Shown here piece after piece: positions 58,301-64,000 of a stretch of DNA of 64,000 nucleotides. The notes beneath the pieces were generated by a model. The model saw only the letters and a list, made by a program, of their open reading frames with translations. It was not told the DNA's origin and searched no databases. The stretch is from the NCBI RefSeq assembly GCF_051014445.1, contig NC_135146.1:3968001-4032000 (forward strand), written 5' to 3'. This DNA is from Colletes latitarsis. Taxonomy: Eukaryota > Arthropoda > Insecta > Hymenoptera > Colletidae. A program made the position numbers and the translations under genes. Numbering within the stretch: position 1 is the stretch's first letter; each line of letters starts with the position of its first letter.

Positions 58301-61300
58301 ATTAGAGGGTAACACCGGTTAGGTTTGGGTTAGGTCTGGTATTTGCCATCATCTGGCTCATACACTCGCATTTTTCGCATACTTGTTCGCCAGATCCTGG
58401 GCGTTTTCTGGTTTGGATCACGTAGTAATGTGGTACCACACAGAAACAGTGAGTTAATCCTGGATTCGATCTATACATTAGAGGGTAACACCGGTTAGGT
58501 TTGGGTTAGGTCTGGTATTTGCCATCATCTGGCTCATGCTTTCGCATTTTTCGCATACATGTTGGCCAGATCGTGGGCGTTTTCTGTTTGGGTTACGTAG
58601 TAATGTGGTACCACACTGCAACAGTGAGTTAAGCCTGGATTCAATCTATATTTTCGAGGATAACACCGGTTATGTCAGGGTTAGGTCTGGTATTTGCCAT
58701 CATATGGCTCATACTTTCGCATTTTTCGCATACTTGTTGGCCAGATCCTGGGCGTTTTATGGTTTGGATCACGTAGTAATGTGGTACCACACGGAAACAG
58801 TGAGGTAATCCTGGATTCGATTTATATTTTAGAGGATAACACCGGTTATGTTTGGGTTAGGTCTGTTATTTGCCATCATCTGGCTCATACTTTCGCATTT
58901 TTCGCATACTTCTTGGCCAGATCCTGGGCGTTTTCTGGTTTGGATCAGGTAGTAGTGTGGTACCGCACTGAAACATTGAAGTTATCCTGGATTCGATCTA
59001 TATATTAGAAGGGTAACACAGGTTAGGTTTGGGTTAGGTCTGGTATCTGCCATCATCTGGCCCATACTCTCGCATTTTTCGCATACTTGTTGGCCAGATC
59101 CTTGGCGCTTTCTGGTTTGGATTTCGTAGTAATATATCACGACTCTGAAACAGTGAGTTAAACCTGGATTCAATCTATATTTTAGAGGATAACACCGGTT
59201 AGGTCAAGGTTAGGTCTGGTATTTGCCATCATCTGGCTCATACTTTCGCATTTTTCACATACTTATTGGCCAGATCCTGGCCGTTTTCTGGTATGGATCA
59301 CGTAGTAATGTGGTTCCACACTGCAACAGTGAGTTAAACCTGGATACAATCTATATTTTAGAGGATAACACCGGCTATGTCAGGGTTAGGTCTGGTATTT
59401 GCCATCATCTGGCTCATACTTTCGCATTGTTCGCATACTTGTTGGCCAGATCCTGGGCGTTTTCAGGTTTGGATCACGTAGTAACGTGGTACCACACTGA
59501 AACAGTGAGTTAATCCTGGATTCGATGTATATATTAGAGGGTAACACCGGTTATGTTTAGGTTAGGTCTGTTATTTGCCATCATCTGGCTCATACTTTCG
59601 CATTTTTCGCATACTTGTTGGCCAGAACCTGGGCGTTTTCTGGTTTGGATCACGTAGTAATGTGGTTCCACACTGGATCATTGAGTTAAACCTGGATACA
59701 ATCTATACTTTAGAGGATAACACGGGTTAGGTCAGGGTTTGGTCTGGTATTTGCCATAATCTGGCTCATACTTTCGCATTTTTCGCATACTTGTTGGCCA
59801 GATCCTGGGCGTTTTCTGGGTTGGATCAGGTAGTAGTGCGGTACCGCACTGAAACAGTGAAGTAATCCTGGATTCGATCTATATATTAGAAGGGTACCAC
59901 AGGTTAGGTTTGGGTTAGGTCTGGTATTTGCCATCATCTGGCTCATACTCTCGCATATTTCGCATACTTGTTGGCCAGATCCTGGGCGTTTTCTGGTTTG
60001 GATCACGTAGTAATGTGGTACCACACTGCAACTGTGAGTTAAACCTGAATTCAATCTATATATTAGAGGGTAACACCGGCTAGGTTTGGGTTAGGTCTGG
60101 TATTTGCCATCATCTGGCTCATACATTCGCAATTTTTCGCATACTTGTTGGCCAGATCCTTGGCGTTTTCTGGTTTGGATCACGTAGTAATGTAGAACCA
60201 CTCTGAAACTGTGAGTTAAACCTGGATTCAATCTATATCTTAGAGGATAACACAGGTTAGGTCAGGGTTAGGTCTGGAATTTGCCATCATCTGGCTCATG
60301 CTTTGGCATTTTTCGCATACTTGTTGGCCAGATCCTGGGCGTTTTCTGGTTTGGAACACGTAGTAATGTGATACCACACTGAAACAGTGAGTTAATCCCG
60401 GATTCGATTTATATTTTGGAGGATAATACCGGTTAGGTCAGGGTTAGGTCTGGTATTTGCCATCATCTGGCTCATACTTTCGCATTTTTCGCATACTTGT
60501 TGGCCAGATCCTAGGCGTTTTCTGGTTTGGATCACGCAGTAATGTAGTACCACACTGAAACAGTGAGATAAACCTGGATTCAATCTATATTTACGAGGAT
60601 AACACCGGTTATGTCAGGGTTAGGTCTGGTATTTGCCATCATCTGGCTCATACTTTCACGTCTTTCGCATACTTGTTGGCCAGATCCTGGGCGTTTTCTG
60701 GTTGTGATCACGCAGTAATGTGGTACCACACAGAAACAGTGAGTTAATCCTGGTTTCGATCTATATATTAGAGGGTAAAACCGGTTAGGTTTGGGTTAGG
60801 TCTGGTATTTGCCATCATCTGGCTTATGCTTTCGCGTTATTCGCATACTTGTTGGCCAGATCCTGGGAGTTTTCTGGTTTGGATCACGTAGTAATTTGGT
60901 ACCACACTGAAATAGTGAGTTTATCTTGGATTCAATCTATACTTTAGAGGATAACACCGGTTAGGTCAGGGTTAGGTCTGGTATTTGCCATCATCTGGCT
61001 CATACTTTCGCATATTTCGCGTACTTGTTGGCCAGATCCTGGGCGTTTTCTGGTTTGGGTCACGTAGTAATGTGGTACCACACTGCAACAGTGAGATAAA
61101 CCTGGATTCAATCTATATTTTAGAGGATAACACTGGTTAGGTCATGGTTAGGTCCGGTATTTGCCATCATCTGGCTCATACTTTCGCATTTTTCGCATAC
61201 TTGTTGGCCAGATCCTGGGCGTTTTCTGGGTTGGATCAGGTAGTAGTGTGGTACCGCACTGAAACAGTGAAGTAATCCTGGATTCGATCTATATATTAGA

Positions 61301-64000
61301 GGGTGACACCGGTAAGGTTTGGGTTAGGTCTGGTATTTGCCATCATTTGGCTCATACTTTCGCATTTTTCGCATACTTGTTTGCCAGATGCTGGGCGTTT
61401 TCTGGTTTGGATCACGTAGTAATGTGTTACCACACTGAAACAGTGAGTTAATCTTGGATTCAATCTATACTTTAGAGGATGACACCGGTTAGGTCAGGGT
61501 TAGGTCTGCTATTTGCCATCATCTGGCTCATACTTTCGCATTTTTCGCATACTTGTTGACCAGATCCTGGGCGTTTTCTGTTTGGGTTGCGTAGTAATGT
61601 GGTACCACACTGCAACAGTGAGCTAAACCTGAATTCAATCTATATTTTAGAGGATAACACCGGTTAGGTCAAGGTTCGGTCTGGTATTTGCCATCATCTG
61701 GCTCATACTTTCGCATGTTTCGCATACTTTTTGTCCAGATCCTGGGCGTTCTCAGGTTTGGATCACGTTGTAATGTGGTACCACACTGAAACAGTGAGTT
61801 AATGCCGGATTCGATCTATATATTAGAGGGTAACACCGGTTATGTTTGGGTTAGGTCTGTTATTTGCCATCATCTGGCTCATACTTTCGCATTTTTCGCA
61901 TACTTGTTGGCCAAATCCTGGGCGTTTTCTGGGTTGGATCAGGTAGTAGTGTGGTACCGCACTGAAACAGTGAAGTAATCCTGGATTCGATCTATATATT
62001 AGAGGGTAACACCGCTTAGGTTTGGGTTAGGTCTGGTATTTGCCATGATCTGGCTCATCCATTCGCATTTTTCGCATACTTTTTGGCCAGAGCCTGGGCG
62101 TTTTCAGGTTTGGATCACGTTGTAATGTGGTACCACACTGAAACAGTGAGTTAATCCTGTATTCGATCTATATATTAGAGGGTAACACCGGTTAGGTTTG
62201 GGTTAGGTCTGGTATTTGCCATCATCTGGCTCATGCTTTCGCATTTTTCGCATACTTGGTGGCCAGATCCTGGGCGTTTTCTGTTTGGGTTACGTAGTAA
62301 TGTGGTACCACACTGCAACAGTGAGTTAAACCTGAATTCAATCTATATTTTAGAGGATAACACCGGTTAGGTCAGGGTTAGGTCTGGTATTTGCCATCAT
62401 ATGGCTCATACTTTCGCATTTTTCGCATACTCATTGGCCAGATCCTGGGCGTTTTCTGGTTTGGATCACGTTGTAATGTGGTACCACACTGAAACAGTGA
62501 AGTAATCCTGGATTCGATCTATATATTAGAGGGTGACACCGGTTAGGTCAGGGTTAGGTCTGGTATTTGCCATCATCTGGCTCATACTTTCGCATATTTT
62601 GCATACTTGTTGGCCAGATCCTGGGAGTTTTCTGGTTTGGATCACGTAGTAATTTGGTACCACACTGAAATAGTGAGTTTATCTTGGATTCAATCTATAC
62701 TTTAGAGGATAACACCGGTTAGGTCAGGGTTAGGTCTGGTATTTGCCATCATCTGGCTCATACTTTCGCATTTTTCGCATTCTCATTGGCCAGATCCTGG
62801 GCGTTTTCTGGTTTGGATCACGTAGTAATTTAGTACCACACTGAAATAGTGAGTTTATCTTGGATTCAATCTATACTTTAGAGGATAACACCGGTTAGGT
62901 CAGGGTTAGGTCTGGTATTCGCCATCATCTGGCTTATACTTTCGCATTTTTCACCTACTTGTTGGCCAGATCCTGGGCGTTTTCTGGGTTGGATCAGGTA
63001 GTAGTGTGGTACCGCACTGAAACAGTGAAGTAATCCTGGATTCGATCCATATATTAGAGGGTGACACCGGTTAGGTTTGGGTTAGGTCTGGTATTTGCCA
63101 TCATTTGGCTCATACTTTCGCATTTTTCGCATACTTGTTGGCCAGATGCTGGGCGTTTTCTGGTTTGGATCACGTAGTAATGTGTTACCACACTGAAACA
63201 GTGAGTTAATCTTGGATTCAATCTATACTTTAGAGGATGACACCGGTTAGGTCAGGGACAGGTCTGGTATTTGCCATCATCTGGCTCATACTTTCGCATT
63301 TTTCGCTTACTAGTTGACCAGATCCTGGGCGTTTTCTGTTTGGGTTACGTAGTAATGTGGTACCACACTGCAACAGTGAGTTAAACCTGAATTCAATCTA
63401 TATTGTGGAGGATAACACCGGTTAGGTCAGGGTTTGGTGTGGTATTTGCCATAATCTGGCTAATACTTTCGCATTTTTCGCATACTTGTTGGCCAAATCC
63501 TGGGCGTTTTATGGGTTGGATCAGGTAGTAGTGTGGTACCGCACTGAAACAGTGAAGTAATCCTGGATTCGATCTATATATTAGAGGGTAACTCCGCTTA
63601 GGTTTGGGTTAGGTCTGGTATTTGCCATGATCTAGCTCATCCATTCGCATGTTTCCCATACTTTTTGGCCAGAGCCTGGGCGTTTTCTGGTTTGGATCAC
63701 GTTGTAATGTGGTACCACACTGAAACAGTGAGTTAATCCTGTATTCGATCTATATATTAGAGGGTAACACCGGTTAGGTTTGGGTTAGGTCTGGTATTTG
63801 CCGTCATCTGGCTCATGCTTTCGCATTTTTCGCATACTTGTTGGCCAGATCCTGGGCGTTTTCTGTTTGGGTTACGTAGTAATGTGGTACCACACTGCAA
63901 CAGTGAGTTAAACCTGAATTCAATCTATATTTTAGAGGATAACACCGGTTAGGCCAGGGTTAGGTCTGGTATTTGCCATCATCTGGCTCATACTTTCGCA

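Larger units (their letters stand above)
53250..64000. repeat. 176-bp satellite array with telomere-like core
   Basis: About 60 tandem units of about 176 bp fill the rest of the window and run off its end. Each unit contains TTTTTCGCATACTTGTTGGC, GATCCTGGGCGTTTTCTGG, a 12-bp palindrome TGTGGTACCACA, and a core with two TTAGG pentamers 11 bp apart. Units differ by substitutions such as TTAGGTCAGGGTTAGG in place of TTAGGTTTGGGTTAGG. Higher-order duplications of 2, 6 and 10 units are visible. Short open frames on both strands just repeat the unit translation and are not genes. Confidence 0.93.

Noticed and set aside
53401..60583. Short repeated frames in the 176-bp satellite, including a minus-strand peptide with CEKCES that looks like half a zinc knuckle next to R1-clade ORF1
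   Set aside because: It recurs in every satellite unit and is not followed by a second Cys/His pair; at the join it does not supply the missing first knuckle Cys at the right spacing.
53250..64000. CENP-B box in the 176-bp unit
   Set aside because: The closest stretch, TTCGCATTTTTCGCA, lacks the required A and CGGG positions of the box.
1..64000. CRISPR array, bacterial operons, prophage
   Set aside because: Repeats are directly tandem without unique spacers, and all coding sequence is of eukaryotic retrotransposon type.

Overview
The window is a heterochromatin-like block from an animal genome, most likely an insect. No host protein gene, rRNA or tRNA gene was found. The insect call rests on R1-clade non-LTR retrotransposons (mainly an arthropod group), a copia element primed by an initiator tRNA-Met half, and TTAGG-like pentamers in one satellite (TTAGG is the common insect telomere repeat). 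The species cannot be named from the sequence alone.

Layout. Positions 1-2860 hold two R1-clade copies on the minus strand, one nested in the other, and both sit in the gag gene of a Ty3/gypsy element whose 5' part and LTR run to 4041. From 4042 to about 48067 the host sequence is a 19-bp minisatellite (about 19.3 kb in eight blocks). It is broken up by: a long solo LTR (6058-7697), a decayed copia element with both LTRs (8496-13006), a gag-only LTR element (15323-18079), a second and third long solo LTR (21251-22901, 34205-35982), a 5'-truncated R1-clade copy with an open reverse transcriptase frame (30403-33245), and a gypsy element (37050-46597) that carries two further insertions. One of these insertions contains another R1-clade copy. 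A second partial copia copy (48068-49204) ends at a nearly complete R1-clade element (49205 to about 53249). From about 53250 to the end the sequence is a different satellite, with a unit of about 176 bp (about 60 units) and a telomere-like core.

History. Target-site duplications and empty sites let several events be ordered. The gypsy and copia elements entered the 19-bp satellite, and this block was then duplicated (about 2861-9635 matches 45417-49204, apart from a 3.2-kb difference). Later, R1-clade copies inserted into gypsy, copia, a long LTR and each other. All copies are wholly or partly dead. The longest open frame is the reverse transcriptase part at 30405-32726, and that copy has lost its endonuclease and ORF1.

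Most notable signals: the 176-bp satellite with its TTAGG-like core and 12-bp palindrome; multi-scale duplications in both satellites; the hairpin-dense R1-clade family, including a hairpin whose centre is inverted in one copy; the TAATG overlap between ORF1 and ORF2 in that family; the tRNA-half primer site in copia; and the join between the two satellites at an R1-clade element without a target-site duplication.
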